Source: Bradyrhizobium niftali | GTDB lineage: Bacteria > Pseudomonadota > Alphaproteobacteria > Rhizobiales > Xanthobacteraceae | Assembly: GCF_004571025.1 (NCBI RefSeq) | Contig: NZ_SPQT01000040.1 | Coordinates: forward strand, 1 to 62,896 | Reading direction: 5' to 3' | DNA: 62,896 nt | Shown here: in pieces, positions 18,654 to 25,945 of the stretch | Layout of the letters: the number at the start of each line of letters is the position of its first letter | How positions within the stretch are numbered: position 1 is the first letter of the stretch | The notes under the pieces: generated by a model | The model's input: the letters and a program-made list of their open reading frames with translations, nothing else | Databases searched by the model: none | What the model was told of the DNA's origin: nothing | Made by a program: the position numbers and the translations under genes

Positions 18654-19601
18654 CTATAATCGCGCCGGCCGGCTGCGCGCCGCCGCAGGCGGCATGTGCA
18701 AAAGCTGTTCAACTTCAAGGCGTTGTGGGGCTGCCAGACCGCCACCATGGCGGGTACATTTCAGCGCTGCAGCCGCCGCGGCGAATCGCAGCGCCTCGCG
18801 CACCCCCTCTCCCTCGGCGAGGCGGAGCGTGAAGGCGCCATGGAAGACATCGCCTGCGCCAAGCGTATCGACCGCCTGGACCGGGAAGGCCGGCGTCTCC
18901 TCCAACTCGCCCGTCTCGTTCAGCCAGATCGTACCGAGGGGACCGCGGGTGGCGGCGAGGAAGGCCGGCGTCAGCTTCGCCAGGTGCCTCAATGCCTCGC
19001 CGTCGTCGGCGATACCGGCACTCTCCTGCACCTGTTCACTGGCGAACAGCAGGTGCGAGGCGGCCGTGAGCAGGCTGTCCTGCAAAGACATCGCGCGGTC
19101 GACGCCGACGACGACGGGGATGCCGCGCCGGCGCGCCTCGGTGCAGAGGGAGGTCGCGAACGCAGCACAGCGGCTTTCGACGAGGACCGCCCGACAATCT
19201 GCGAGCAGGACGTCGGCGTCCGGCAGCTCCACGCTCCACAGGCCGGGATCGCGATAGATCGTGAGTGTCCGCTCGCCGGAGGGCTCGATCATGATCGCGG
19301 AGACGGGCGTGGTCACATCAGGCATGCGCACGACATGGCTTGTGTCGATGCCTTCCTTCGCCATCCGTTCGAGAATGAAACCGCTCGACGTCTCCCGCGC
19401 ATCGCCCATGGGACCTGCGAACGCGACGCGGCCACCAAGCCGTGCCATCGCGATCGCGGCATTGAGCGCGTTGCCGCCGCAGATCTCGGCAAGATGCGTG
19501 GCGTTCGCCTTGCTGCCGCGCGCGGGCACGGCCTCCACGCGAAAGGTCAGGTCGCGTACGGGGATGCCGATGCAGAGGATGCGCGGTGCGATCCCGGCCA
19601 T
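18654..19601 (-). CDS. PfkB family carbohydrate kinase
   Basis: A 315-residue ribokinase-fold enzyme. The N-terminal GGNALNAAIAMARLG segment is PfkB signature 1. The C-terminal DTLGAGDVFHGAF (residues 245-257) is signature 2, with Asp251 as catalytic base. It phosphorylates a sugar or nucleoside with ATP; the substrate is not fixed by sequence, though members of this length include ribokinase- and sulfofructose-kinase-like enzymes. It starts 13 bp after the nudC stop, so the two are probably one transcript. GTG or TTG starts seem unnecessary here. Confidence 0.87.
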   Translation of the reverse strand: MAGIAPRILCIGIPVRDLTFRVEAVPARGSKANATHLAEICGGNALNAAIAMARLGGRVAFAGPMGDARETSSGFILERMAKEGIDTSHVVRMPDVTTPVSAIMIEPSGERTLTIYRDPGLWSVELPDADVLLADCRAVLVESRCAAFATSLCTEARRRGIPVVVGVDRAMSLQDSLLTAASHLLFASEQVQESAGIADDGEALRHLAKLTPAFLAATRGPLGTIWLNETGELEETPAFPVQAVDTLGAGDVFHGAFTLRLAEGEGVREALRFAAAAAALKCTRHGGGLAAPQRLEVEQLLHMPPAAARSRPARL

Positions 19602-19614
19602 CGCTGGCCTCAGC

Positions 19615-20559
19615 TCAAGCGCCGCTCTTGTCGTGCACCCAGCGGCCGAGCAGATGATGGGCGATGGCGAAGGGATGCGGGCCGGCGAGCCCGTCGGGAT
19701 GCGTCCGCGTCAGCATCAGGGCCGCCTCCTCGCGCGTGAACCAGCGCGCATCCTCCAGCTCGGAGTGGTCGACGACAATGTCCTCGTTCAGCGCCCGCGC
19801 GCTGCAGCCGATCATCAGCGACGACGGATAAGGCCACGGCTGCGTCATGTAATACTGCACGTCGGTGCAGCGGATGCCGGACTCCTCGAGGATCTCGCGG
19901 CGCACCGCGTCCTCGATGGTCTCGGCGGCCTCGACGAAGCCGGCAAGGCACGAAAACATGCCTGGCGGAAACTGCTTCTGGCGGCCGAGCAGGCATTTTT
20001 CTCCGGAGGCGACCAGCATGATCACGACCGGATCGGTGCGCGGAAAATGCTCCGCCTTGCAGGCAGGGCAATCGCGCTTCCAGCCGCCTTCCTTCATCGC
20101 GCTGCGCGTGCCGCAATTGGCGCAATAGCCGTGGCGCTGGTGCCAGCTCACCATCGACTTCGCCATCGCGACCGCCGAGAGCTCGTCGGGGCGAATCGCC
20201 CCCTGCATGGCCATGCCGCGCAGCTCGGTGAGGCTGTAGTCCTCGCGGCCGACCAGCTTCTCGGCGGCGGCTTGCGACAGGCCCATGCCGAATACAGCGG
20301 CGCCGTCGCGCAGCCCTAGGAAGATCGTGCCGGGATTGGCACCGCATTTCAGCGCCTCGTCGATTCCCAGCAGCGCGCGCACCTTTTCGCCCTCGCGCTT
20401 CACCAGCAGCGAGTCGCGATGGACCACATAGGCGCGCGAGGTCGGCTTCTGCTCCAGCGCGAACAGCTTTTCGTCGTCGCGGCGCAGATGCGCGGCGCGG
20501 TCGAGGACGTTGGTGACGAAGGCCGGCTGCCCCAGCGGAAATGCGTCGAATGCTGACAT
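19615..20559 (-). CDS. nudC: NAD(+) diphosphatase NudC
   Basis: 314 residues from ATG 20559; a TTG at 20574 would add five. Four zinc cysteines (CANC and CPAC, residues 146, 149, 164, 167) precede a perfect Nudix box at 207-229 (G-x5-E-x7-RE-x2-EE-x-G). The family-specific QPWPYPSS motif follows. The enzyme hydrolyses NAD(H) to NMN and AMP and removes NAD caps from RNA. It lies in a short leftward string of HIT gene, nudC and PfkB gene, all acting on nucleotides or phosphorylated small molecules. Confidence 0.95.
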   Translation of the reverse strand: MSAFDAFPLGQPAFVTNVLDRAAHLRRDDEKLFALEQKPTSRAYVVHRDSLLVKREGEKVRALLGIDEALKCGANPGTIFLGLRDGAAVFGMGLSQAAAEKLVGREDYSLTELRGMAMQGAIRPDELSAVAMAKSMVSWHQRHGYCANCGTRSAMKEGGWKRDCPACKAEHFPRTDPVVIMLVASGEKCLLGRQKQFPPGMFSCLAGFVEAAETIEDAVRREILEESGIRCTDVQYYMTQPWPYPSSLMIGCSARALNEDIVVDHSELEDARWFTREEAALMLTRTHPDGLAGPHPFAIAHHLLGRWVHDKSGA

Positions 20560-20570
20560 TTCTTGTTCTT

Positions 20571-20990
20571 TCAACCCAACCAGATTTTTCGGCGAAGCGC
20601 GCTGATGAAATTCTGCACCTCGGTGGCGTCGTGCGCCAAGGGCTGCATCACGCCCCAGACCGGCCGCGGCCAGGCGGCGTCACCGGTGCGGCGGGCGATG
20701 ATGTGGACGTGAAGCTGCGGCACGAGGTTGCCGAGCGCCGCGATATTGAGCTTGTCGCATTTGGTGATCTCCTTCAGCGCGCGCGAGACGCGGGAGATCT
20801 CGGTCATCAGCTGCGCCTGCTGCACCTCGTCGAGATCGATGATCTCGACCGCATCGGGGCGCCGCGGCACCAGCAGCAGCCAGGGATAATGCGCGTCCTT
20901 GATGACCAGCACCTTCGACAACGGCAGGTCGCCGATGTCGATGGTGTCCTCTTTCAGGCGGGAGTGCAGCGACCAGGCGGGTTCGGGCAT
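20571..20990 (-). CDS. HIT domain protein
   Basis: 139 residues from ATG 20990 (MPEPAWSLHSRL); the longer frame upstream has no family-like sequence. The histidine-triad region is PQLHVHIIAR (His94 and His96), with Gln where classic members have the first His, as I recall for this bacterial subgroup. Members cleave nucleotide-phosphate bonds such as dinucleoside polyphosphates or AMP conjugates. The stop is 11 bp from the nudC start, so the genes are likely co-transcribed. The exact substrate is unknown. Confidence 0.88.
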   Translation of the reverse strand: MPEPAWSLHSRLKEDTIDIGDLPLSKVLVIKDAHYPWLLLVPRRPDAVEIIDLDEVQQAQLMTEISRVSRALKEITKCDKLNIAALGNLVPQLHVHIIARRTGDAAWPRPVWGVMQPLAHDATEVQNFISALRRKIWLG

Positions 20991-21095
20991 GAAGGTTTTC
21001 CGGATGGCCCGGCGGGGCGGGCTTGTTGGGGCCGACCATACGATACCGATTCCGATAGGGGAAGGATTCGGCCCCGCTGTCACCGCATACGCGGT

Positions 21096-21237
21096 CGTCG
21101 TCCCGGACAAGCGCGCCCCAAGCGCGCGCAGATCCGGGACCTATAACCACAGGGAGTGGTTATTGCGCGAGCTGGCAACCCGGAATCTTCGTCAAACTCG
21201 ATCCTGTGGTTATGGGTCCCGCCTTCGCCGGGACGAC
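21096..21237. repeat. Palindromic element 3 (GTCGTCCCGG family)
   Basis: A 142-bp element with outer ends CGTCGTCCCGG and CCGGGACGAC and internal ATAACCAC/GTGGTTAT arms. It lies between the HIT gene start and the stop of the enolase-superfamily gene. Element 11 and element 13 have the same design. Confidence 0.8.
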
Positions 21238-21257
21238 AGCGAATTTGTGGCGACGTC

Positions 21258-22385
21258 TTACGCCTCCGCGAGCACCCGCGCATTGGCGCGGACCGAGGCT
21301 TCGCTGACGCGGATGCCGAGGCCGGGGCCGTCCGGCACCACGACTTGGCCGGCGCGGTTGGCGACGCGCTCTTCCAGCACGTCCTCGGTTAGCACATGAT
21401 GCGGCATGTAGAATTCGCAGCCGAGCGAGATGCCGGGCGTGGCCGCGATCAGCTGCGTGCCGGCGGCAAGGCCGATGCCGCCCTCCCACAGCGTGCCGCC
21501 ATAGCCGGGCAGGCCGGCGATGTCGGCGATCGCCATGATCGCCTGCGCCTCGAACAGGCCGCCGGCCTTCATCAGCTTGATCGAGACGGCATCGGCCGCC
21601 TCGCGGCGCACCACCTCCATCATGTCGCGGCGGTCGAAACAGCTTTCGTCGGCGAGCACGGGCGTTTCCAGCGCCGCGGTCAGATGCGCCATGACGTCGA
21701 GATATTTGCGCGGCACCGGCTGCTCGATGAAGGTCGGCGCGAACTGTTCGACATCGCGCAGGATCTTGATGGCGCCGAACGGCGCCAGCGCCTGGTTGTA
21801 GTCCACGCGCAGATCGACCTTGTCGCCGAATTCTTTCCGGATCGCCTCGAGGTGATCGAGATCCTCGCGATGCGGCTTCACGCCGGTCTTGACCTTGTAG
21901 ATGACATTGCCGTCCGGAACCATTTTTCGCATGCGTTCGAGATCGGCGGAAAAGTCCGGATCGGCGATCGAGAAGGAGAGCGGGATGGTGTCGCGCACCC
22001 GGCCGCCGAGCAGGTCGGCGACCGACAGCCCCGACGATTTGCCGACGATGTCGAGCAGCGCCATCTCGATTGCGACCTTGGCCTCGGCATGGCCGACCAG
22101 TGCGCGGTCGAGCTCCGCCATCAGCGCGCGGATGCGGCGGACCGGCTTGCCGAGCAGGATCGGCCGCAGATAGATGTCGAGCGCGGAGAACGCCGCCTCC
22201 GGCGTTCCCGTGAACACCTCCCACGGCGCCGCCTCGCCCCAGCCGACCACGCCGTCGCTCGCAGTGAGCTCGAGGAGCACGCGCTTCACCGTGCCCTTGA
22301 CGTTGCCGACGCCTTGCAGGCGCGCCATCTTGATCGGGCTTTCGATCAGGAACAGCCTGATGCGTGCGACGGTCGCTTCGGTCAT
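21258..22385 (-). CDS. Muconate-lactonizing/mandelate racemase family enzyme
   Basis: A 375-residue enolase-superfamily enzyme. The N-terminal capping domain ends near residue 125. The barrel carries the catalytic KVK (Lys164/Lys166), metal ligands Asp195 (DYNQ), Glu221 (EQPVP) and Asp246 (DES), and the second lysine region IKLMKAGG (Lys270/Lys273), so the enzyme looks active. The K-x-K pattern fits cycloisomerase or dipeptide/N-acylamino-acid epimerase subgroups. The adjoining amino-acid-type importer makes an amino-acid derivative a reasonable substrate. It overlaps the SDR gene upstream by 4 bp and ends the operon. Confidence 0.87.
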   Translation of the reverse strand: MTEATVARIRLFLIESPIKMARLQGVGNVKGTVKRVLLELTASDGVVGWGEAAPWEVFTGTPEAAFSALDIYLRPILLGKPVRRIRALMAELDRALVGHAEAKVAIEMALLDIVGKSSGLSVADLLGGRVRDTIPLSFSIADPDFSADLERMRKMVPDGNVIYKVKTGVKPHREDLDHLEAIRKEFGDKVDLRVDYNQALAPFGAIKILRDVEQFAPTFIEQPVPRKYLDVMAHLTAALETPVLADESCFDRRDMMEVVRREAADAVSIKLMKAGGLFEAQAIMAIADIAGLPGYGGTLWEGGIGLAAGTQLIAATPGISLGCEFYMPHHVLTEDVLEERVANRAGQVVVPDGPGLGIRVSEASVRANARVLAEA

Positions 22386-23140
22386 GTCAGGCCTCCATTG
22401 ACGTGCCAGACCTGGCCGGTGACGTAGGATGCTTTGGGCGACGCCAGGAAGGCGATGATCTCGGCCACTTCCTCCGGCCGCCCGCGGCGGCGCATCGGGA
22501 TCAGCGCCTCGGTTGCGGCGATCTGCTCGGGTGACAGCCGGCTTTCGCTTGGCTTGTCCTTGACGATGAGGCCCGGCGCCACCGCGTTGACGGTGATGCC
22601 GTCGCTGGCCAGTTCAACTGCGGTGAGCCGCACCAAGGCTTCCAGCGCGGAACGGCTCGCAGCCGTCGCTGCGAACGGCGCGAATTCGGGGCGGATCGCG
22701 TGGGCCACGAAGGACGACACCGCCACGATCCGTGCGTCGCGGCCAGCGCGCAGCAGCGGCAGCGCGGCGTCGACCAGACGCGTAAAGGCCAGCGCGGATT
22801 CGTCCATCGCCTGGCGGAATTGATCCGCCGGCGTGCCGATCGCGCTGCCGCGGCGGGCGTGGCCGCCCACCAGGATCAATCCATCCAGCCGACCGAAAGC
22901 GTTTTGTGTAGCGGCGATTGCATCGGTGGCCGCGACTTCCTCGGCGAGGTCGCCGAGGCATTTTGCAACAACAGCGCCTTTCGCTTCGGCTTCCACCGCG
23001 GTGGCATCGAGGCCGGCCGCGTTGGAGCGCGTGTGCAGCAGCAGCGCGGTGCCGGGCGCCGCGAGCAGTCTTGCGGTGGCGCGGCCGATGCCGCTGGCGG
23101 CACCGGTGACGAGATAGGCGCGATCGATATTGGGCATCAC
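22382..23140 (-). CDS. SDR family protein with altered catalytic motif
   Basis: A 252-residue classical short-chain dehydrogenase by fold. The cofactor motif is TGAASGIG (residues 12-19), NAVAPGL follows the active site, and the C-terminus YVTGQVWHVNGG is typical. The catalytic serine region is AVSSF (Ser142/143). The usual YxxxK is not seen: the aligned segment reads TAASR (Thr159, Arg163). Either activity is changed or lost, or a non-redox role has evolved. It overlaps both neighbours by 4 bp in the operon, which shows translational coupling. Confidence 0.85.
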   Translation of the reverse strand: MMPNIDRAYLVTGAASGIGRATARLLAAPGTALLLHTRSNAAGLDATAVEAEAKGAVVAKCLGDLAEEVAATDAIAATQNAFGRLDGLILVGGHARRGSAIGTPADQFRQAMDESALAFTRLVDAALPLLRAGRDARIVAVSSFVAHAIRPEFAPFAATAASRSALEALVRLTAVELASDGITVNAVAPGLIVKDKPSESRLSPEQIAATEALIPMRRRGRPEEVAEIIAFLASPKASYVTGQVWHVNGGLT

Positions 23141-23931
23141 GATGTAGCGTTGGCCGGCGGCAATGCGCCGGTGCGGTGGAAATGGCTGAGGAAGGCACGC
23201 GTTGCGGCTTCCTGCGGATTGTCGATCACCTGCCGCGCCGGGCCTTCCTCGACGACGACACCGTCGCGCATGAAGATCAGGCGGTCGGCGACCTCGCGGG
23301 CGAAAGCGATCTCATGGGTCACGATCACCATGGTCATGCCTTCCGACGCCAGCCGCTGCATCACGGCGAGCACCTCGCCGACGAGTTCAGGGTCGAGCGC
23401 CGAGGTGGCTTCGTCGAACAGCATCACGTCCGGCTCCATCGCGAGCGCACGGGCGATCGCGACGCGCTGCTTCTGTCCGCCCGAGAGCGTCGCCGGATAC
23501 TGGTCGGCCTTTTCCGCAAGCCCGACCTTGGCGAGCTGCGCGCGCGCGAGGGTCTCGGCATCCGCCCTGGCCATGCGCCGCACCGTGACCGGTCCCTCCA
23601 TCACGTTCTGGAGCGTGGTCATGTGCGGGAACAGGTTGAAGTGCTGGAACACCATGCCGGTGGTGGCGCGGAATTTCGCCAGCGTCTTCACGTCGGGCAG
23701 CTTCGAGCCATCGCCGAACGAAAAGCGCGTATCCCCGACACGGACGCTGCCGCCGTCGGGCACGACCAGCAGATTGATGCAGCGGAGCAGGGTGGACTTG
23801 CCTGAGCCTGATGGCCCGATCAGCGCCACCACGCCGCCCTTGGCGACGTCGAGACTGATGTTCTTCAGGACCTCGTTGCTGCCGAAGCTCTTGCGCAAGG
23901 CCCGGATCTCGATCTTCGAAATGTCGTTCAT
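23137..23931 (-). CDS. Polar amino acid ABC transporter, ATP-binding protein
   Basis: 264 residues with Walker A GPSGSGKST (39-47), Q-loop TGMVFQHFNLFPHMT, signature LSGGQKQRVAIARAL, Walker B VMLFDEATSALD and H-loop VIVTHE. The FNLFPHMT string is characteristic of the GlnQ/HisP/ArtP group, which imports polar amino acids. It hydrolyses ATP at the inner face of the membrane for the permease encoded just upstream. 4-bp overlaps on both sides place it in the middle of the operon. Confidence 0.93.
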   Translation of the reverse strand: MNDISKIEIRALRKSFGSNEVLKNISLDVAKGGVVALIGPSGSGKSTLLRCINLLVVPDGGSVRVGDTRFSFGDGSKLPDVKTLAKFRATTGMVFQHFNLFPHMTTLQNVMEGPVTVRRMARADAETLARAQLAKVGLAEKADQYPATLSGGQKQRVAIARALAMEPDVMLFDEATSALDPELVGEVLAVMQRLASEGMTMVIVTHEIAFAREVADRLIFMRDGVVVEEGPARQVIDNPQEAATRAFLSHFHRTGALPPANATS

Positions 23932-24590
23932 TCGCCGACCGCCAGTCGCTTCTCGCCGCGCCGGACGATGATGGTGAGCGGGATCAGGATCGCAGCATAG
24001 GCGACCGCGACCGCGGTGTAGGTCTCCAGCGGCCGGTAGCTGTCATGGGCTGCGACCTGGCTTTGATAGACCAGGTCGGGCACCGCCAGCACCGAGACCA
24101 GCGAGGTGTTCTTGAACTGGATGATCGACTGGTTCATCAGCGCCGGGATCATGCGCTTGATCGCCTGCGGCAGCACGATGCGCCGCATCGCCTGGCCAGG
24201 GGTCATGCCGAGCGCGGCACCCGCTTCGGACTGGCCCTTGTCGATCGAGACGATGCCGCCGCGGATGATCTCCGAATAGAACGAGCCGCCATAGAGCGAG
24301 AGCGCCAGCGCCGAGGCCGTGATCGGCGTCATCTCGACGCCGGCGAGGATCGGCAGCGCGTAATAGAACCAGATCAGCTGCACCAGGATCGGCGTGCAGC
24401 GGAACGCCTCGATGAAGGTGAGCGCGACGAGGCGCACCGCCTTGAAGCGCGACAGGCTGCCGAACGCCCCGAACAGGCCGAAGACGAGGCCGAGCACCAC
24501 GATGACCACGGTGAAGCCGACGGTGACGCCGAGCCCGTTGAGAAAGAGCCAGCGATAGCTCCAGAGGATGCCGAAGTCCCAATGATACAT
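23928..24590 (-). CDS. Polar amino acid ABC transporter, permease
   Basis: A 220-residue permease of the HisM/GlnP type with about five membrane segments. The EAA loop is EAGAALGMTPGQAMRRIVLPQA, abbreviated here to its key GAALG....A.RRIVLPQA pattern. The N-terminus contains LNGLGVTVGFTVV, and FRCTPILVQLIW is the conserved arginine-containing segment of the family. Only one permease is present, so it probably works as a homodimer. Its stop overlaps the ATPase start. A palindromic element of 78 bp separates it from the binding-protein gene. Confidence 0.92.
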   Translation of the reverse strand: MYHWDFGILWSYRWLFLNGLGVTVGFTVVIVVLGLVFGLFGAFGSLSRFKAVRLVALTFIEAFRCTPILVQLIWFYYALPILAGVEMTPITASALALSLYGGSFYSEIIRGGIVSIDKGQSEAGAALGMTPGQAMRRIVLPQAIKRMIPALMNQSIIQFKNTSLVSVLAVPDLVYQSQVAAHDSYRPLETYTAVAVAYAAILIPLTIIVRRGEKRLAVGE

Positions 24591-24628
24591 GCGTGCGTTT
24601 ACTCGTCGTGCGGCTAACCGCTTACACC

Positions 24629-24706
24629 GTCATTCCGGGGCGCCCGAAGGGCGAACCCGGAATCTCGAGATTCCGGGTTCGATGCTTCGCATCGCCCCGG
24701 AATGAC
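24629..24706. repeat. Palindromic element 4 (GTCATTCCGG family)
   Basis: A 78-bp perfect-looking cruciform element (GTCATTCCGGGG...CCCCGGAATGAC) with an inner hairpin CCGGAATCTCGAGATTCCGG. Its reverse complement matches element 14 at 40321-40398 with a single mismatch. It sits inside the ABC transporter operon, between the binding-protein and permease genes, where it could lower downstream expression. Confidence 0.9.
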
Positions 24707-24715
24707 AGTGGAAGC

Positions 24716-25570
24716 TTACAGCGAAACGCCCGGCGGAATGTCCGCTTCGGTCACGCCCACCAGCTCCATGTTGGTGATGATCGCGTTGCGGATGAAGCCG
24801 AGGCCCTTGTTGAAGTCGATCCAGGTGTTGACGTAGTCGCGCCAGGTCTTGTCGGCCTCGCGGCGGAAGCCGGCGTTCGACGTGGTGGCGAAGATCGGGG
24901 TCGGCAGCACGAACTGGCCGAGCGAGGGGTTCTTCTTCAGCACGGTCAGCGACAGCATGGTGATCAGGCACTGGGCGTCGACGCGGCCGGTCTGGAGCGC
25001 GGCGGTGGCGTCGTCCGCGGTCTTCAGGCGCGAGATCTGCGCCTTCGGCGTCAGGCGGCTGACGACCTGATCGTGCGAGGAGCCCTGGTCGACCGCGATC
25101 TTGACGTCGGGCGAGTTCAGCTCGGCCCAGCTCTTCGGCTTGAAGTCCTTCTTGCAGAGGATGCCGAAGGCGTTGTTGAAGACCGGCACCGAGAAATCGA
25201 CCACCAGCGCGCGCTTCGGGGTCGGGTTCAGGCCGAAGAAAATGTCGATCTTGTTGGACTGCAGGTCCAGCACCGAGTTGCCCCAGGTGGTCTCGGTGAT
25301 CTCGAGCTCGGCTTCCATGTCGTCGGCGAGCGCCTTGGCGATGTCGACGTAAAAGCCCTTCCACTGGCCGCTGGCGAGATCCTTCATGTAATAGGGCGCG
25401 CCGCCGGCGACCGCGCCGATCCGCATCTTCTTGCTGCGGCGGATACGGGCGAAGGTTGATTCGTTCGGATCGGCGGCCTGGGCAACAGCCGGGGACGCCA
25501 GTGCGCCCGCGGCCATCGCGCCAACGGCGCCAAGTCCGACAATCGATGCAACATCACGACGTGTAACCAT
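24716..25570 (-). CDS. ABC transporter substrate-binding protein (family 3)
   Basis: 284 residues from ATG 25570 (a TTG at 25579 would add three). The leader has TRRDVASIVGLG, a twin-arginine-type motif, and a hydrophobic region ending SPAVAQA. The mature domain starts STFARIRRSKKMRIG and contains GFYVDIAKALADDM, the family-3 signature for polar amino acids, with a C-terminal lobe down to LGFIRNAIITN. It captures the substrate in the periplasm and delivers it to the permease. It is the first gene of the leftward operon (binding protein, permease, ATPase, SDR, enolase-superfamily enzyme). Confidence 0.92.
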   Translation of the reverse strand: MVTRRDVASIVGLGAVGAMAAGALASPAVAQAADPNESTFARIRRSKKMRIGAVAGGAPYYMKDLASGQWKGFYVDIAKALADDMEAELEITETTWGNSVLDLQSNKIDIFFGLNPTPKRALVVDFSVPVFNNAFGILCKKDFKPKSWAELNSPDVKIAVDQGSSHDQVVSRLTPKAQISRLKTADDATAALQTGRVDAQCLITMLSLTVLKKNPSLGQFVLPTPIFATTSNAGFRREADKTWRDYVNTWIDFNKGLGFIRNAIITNMELVGVTEADIPPGVSL

Positions 25571-25753
25571 TGGGATCAATCGCTTTTCTGGTTGAAGGGG
25601 AGTTCCGGCAGCGTTCTTAGCAAGGTGGTCTCATCAGCGAAAGCACAGCCTGTCGGCTGGGCAGATCCGGATTTGCCCGGATGCTGGGCAAACCCAACCC
25701 GTTCAGGCTGATACCCGCTTGCTTTCCGCTTCCTTTGGCCCCAAATAGGGACC

Positions 25754-25850
25754 GGGAGATTGGCGGTGGACGAGCCACTCGCCAACCGGGTCAGGTCCGG
25801 AAGGAAGCAGCCCTAACGAGGTCCGGATCGGGTCGCTCGTCAGTCTCCTA
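25754..25850 (+). ncRNA. ffs: Signal recognition particle RNA (4.5S type)
   Basis: The invariant SRP domain IV is present: GGTCAGGTCCGGAAGGAAGC with the matching 3' side, including the GGAA tetraloop. The stem is extended by GACGAGC (25769-25775) pairing with GCTCGTC (25835-25841), and by an outer GGAGA/TCTCC pair. A T-run at 25855-25859 fits the end of transcription. The RNA binds Ffh for membrane targeting. It sits directly before dnaX, a gene order I recall as conserved in alphaproteobacteria. The exact ends are estimated from pairing. Confidence 0.93.
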
Positions 25851-25854
25851 CCTG

Positions 25855-25859
25855 TTTTT
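25855..25859 (+). terminator. T-run following the SRP RNA
   Basis: The closing stem of the SRP RNA is followed within a few bases by TTTTT, consistent with intrinsic termination or processing at the 3' end of the small RNA. Confidence 0.5.
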
Positions 25860-25945
25860 CCGAGCGAATTGCGCCGGCGGCCCTGCCGCCAGCGCGCTCC
25901 TTTCCGCAAGAGCCGGCCGAGAGAGATTTCATTGCGGATCGACCG

